Below, piece by piece: positions 43,771 to 44,475 of a stretch of 44,475 bases of DNA (positions are counted from its first letter, which is position 1; every line of letters starts with the position of its first letter). Origin of the DNA: Defluviitaleaceae bacterium. GTDB taxonomy: Bacteria > Bacillota > Clostridia > Lachnospirales > WQUN01. The notes under the pieces are model-generated. The model was not told where the DNA came from. It ran no database searches and saw only the letters and a list, made by a program, of their open reading frames with translations. The position numbers were made by a program, and so were the translations under genes. Where the stretch lies: positions 1-44,475 of the forward strand of contig WQVX01000004.1 in the NCBI GenBank assembly GCA_009785615.1. The letters are read 5' to 3'.

Positions 43771-43862
43771 ATTGTGCTTAAAAAAGGGACAATGTTGGCC
43801 GTATAACATGGGCAAGTACTATGATAACATATTATTGTGCTAAATGTTAGTATTAGTATAGT
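43771..43862 (+). promoter_or_regulatory. Divergent promoter region between regulator and acidic-repeat protein
   Basis: Plus-strand promoter of the acidic protein: TTGTGC (43835-43840), 16 bp, TATAGT (43857-43862). A 10-bp direct repeat ATTGTGCTWA occurs at 43771-43780 and 43834-43843, 63 bp apart (about six helical turns), the second overlapping the -35 box. A dyad variant GGACA-ATGT-TGGCC lies at 43787-43800. All are within the gap between the two divergent starts. Confidence 0.5.
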
Positions 43863-43888
43863 TCGTAGAGAAAGGAGAGATTTTAACC

Positions 43889-44475
43889 ATGAAAAGAAAG
43901 TTAGCACTGTTAGTGGCTCTCGTTTTGGTCTTTCAGTCGTTTGCGCCTATTATCGGAAACGGTACTTTTATTAGGGCATATGCTGGTAATTTTAATTATT
44001 CAATACCGGCAATTTCTGAGATGACAGTTCTTGAGCCGATGATTTCCGTCGAATTTGACGAAGAACCAGACGATCCGGGAGATGAGTCCGAGCCGAGCGA
44101 TGAGCATCCCGGCGAGGAAGAACCGGAAGATGAACATCCAAGCGAGGAAGAGCCTGAAGATGAACATCCAAGCGAGGAAGAGCCTGAAGAAGAGCATCCG
44201 AGCGAGGAAGAGTCGGAAGAAGAGCATCCTAGCGAGGAAGAGCCGGAAGATGAGTATCCCGGCGAGGAAGAACCGGAAGATGAGTATCCTAGCGAGGAAG
44301 AGCCGGAAGATGAGTATCCTAGCGAGGAAGAGCCGGAAGATGAACATCTAAACGAGGAAGAGCCGGAAGATGAGTATCCTAGCGAGGAAGAACCGGAAGA
44401 TGAACATCTAAGCGAGGAAGAACCGGAAGATGAGTATCCCGGCGAGGAAGAGCCGGAAGATGAGTATCCCGGCGA
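43889..44475 (+). CDS. Secreted protein with acidic 10-residue repeats (3' end outside window)
   Basis: The ATG at 43889 has GAAAGGAGAG upstream. A signal peptide (MKRKLALLVALVLVFQSFA) is followed by about 40 ordinary residues. From about residue 60 a 10-residue repeat of the type EEEPEDEYPS continues to the window end (30-bp DNA period, at least 12 copies, with H/Y and D/E variation). The ORF is open at 44475. It resembles the acidic N-terminal stretch of the 2702-7072 protein and may likewise lead to globular surface domains further on. It is divergent from the RRNPP-like regulator. Confidence 0.88.
   Translation, partial: MKRKLALLVALVLVFQSFAPIIGNGTFIRAYAGNFNYSIPAISEMTVLEPMISVEFDEEPDDPGDESEPSDEHPGEEEPEDEHPSEEEPEDEHPSEEEPEEEHPSEEESEEEHPSEEEPEDEYPGEEEPEDEYPSEEEPEDEYPSEEEPEDEHLNEEEPEDEYPSEEEPEDEHLSEEEPEDEYPGEEEPEDEYPG

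Noticed and set aside
44000-44347. Minus-strand frame of hydrophobic repeats at the window end
   Set aside because: It is the antisense of the acidic-repeat gene, which has a signal peptide, RBS and promoter.

Overview
The window looks like a chromosomal segment of a low-GC, Gram-positive anaerobe of the class Clostridia, probably near Lachnospirales. That placement is inference from gene content: IreB, RuvX and DUF1292 in a row, a DUF1836 protein, a YhaM-type nuclease, RNase J, an AsnA-type asparagine synthetase, AGGAGG-type ribosome binding sites and abundant lipoprotein and copper-amine-oxidase-like (CAO) surface proteins. No phage, transposase, CRISPR array or rRNA is visible. There is one tRNA (Asp).

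Layout. Positions 1-960 hold a C-rich, structured stretch and a small membrane protein. Positions 967-8626 hold glgA and two large convergent secreted proteins: a cohesin/dockerin protein of about 1456 residues with an acidic N-terminal region, and a repeat-rich protein with NGY repeats and a CAO-like end. Next come ddl-murI (peptidoglycan precursors), a rhodanese, and a yhaM-rlmD pair. Positions 13734-18248 carry a homocysteine methyltransferase coupled to a short LemA-like protein, a chemoreceptor and a SAM methyltransferase. Positions 18290-23901 are the rpsO-pnp-M16 peptidase-dut-DUF1836-HAD-small protein series. Positions 24019-29780 are a carbohydrate locus: a binding lipoprotein and two permeases on one strand, and a polysaccharide deacetylase plus GH43 glycosidase on the other. 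They would import xylan-type oligosaccharides and trim them in the cytosol. Positions 29904-32498 hold rnr, secG and tRNA-Asp. Positions 32674-42141 hold minus-strand housekeeping genes (radA, a metallopeptidase lipoprotein, asnA, ylbF, RNase J, DUF1292, ruvX, ireB, mtaB, a flavodoxin-like protein), interrupted by one plus-strand amidase.

The most interesting part is the right end, 42420-44475. An XRE-type helix-turn-helix regulator with a helical TPR-like C-terminal part (RRNPP-like) faces a 52-codon secreted-peptide gene tail to tail. That gene overlaps a 16-codon ORF by ATGA. A dyad, GGACA-N4-TGTCC, lies just upstream of the predicted peptide promoter, and a close variant lies in the divergent region between the regulator and a secreted acidic-repeat protein. 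Together these could form a self-contained peptide-signalling unit controlling a surface protein; this is a hypothesis.

A second original signal is a family of four intergenic hairpins whose sense strand contains GGTCTC. Their stem changes are tolerated as G-U pairs only in one orientation, which argues for an RNA function. Two copies are embedded in a 105-106 bp two-hairpin element. A separate 140-bp element with perfect 20-bp terminal inverted repeats lies between secG and tRNA-Asp.
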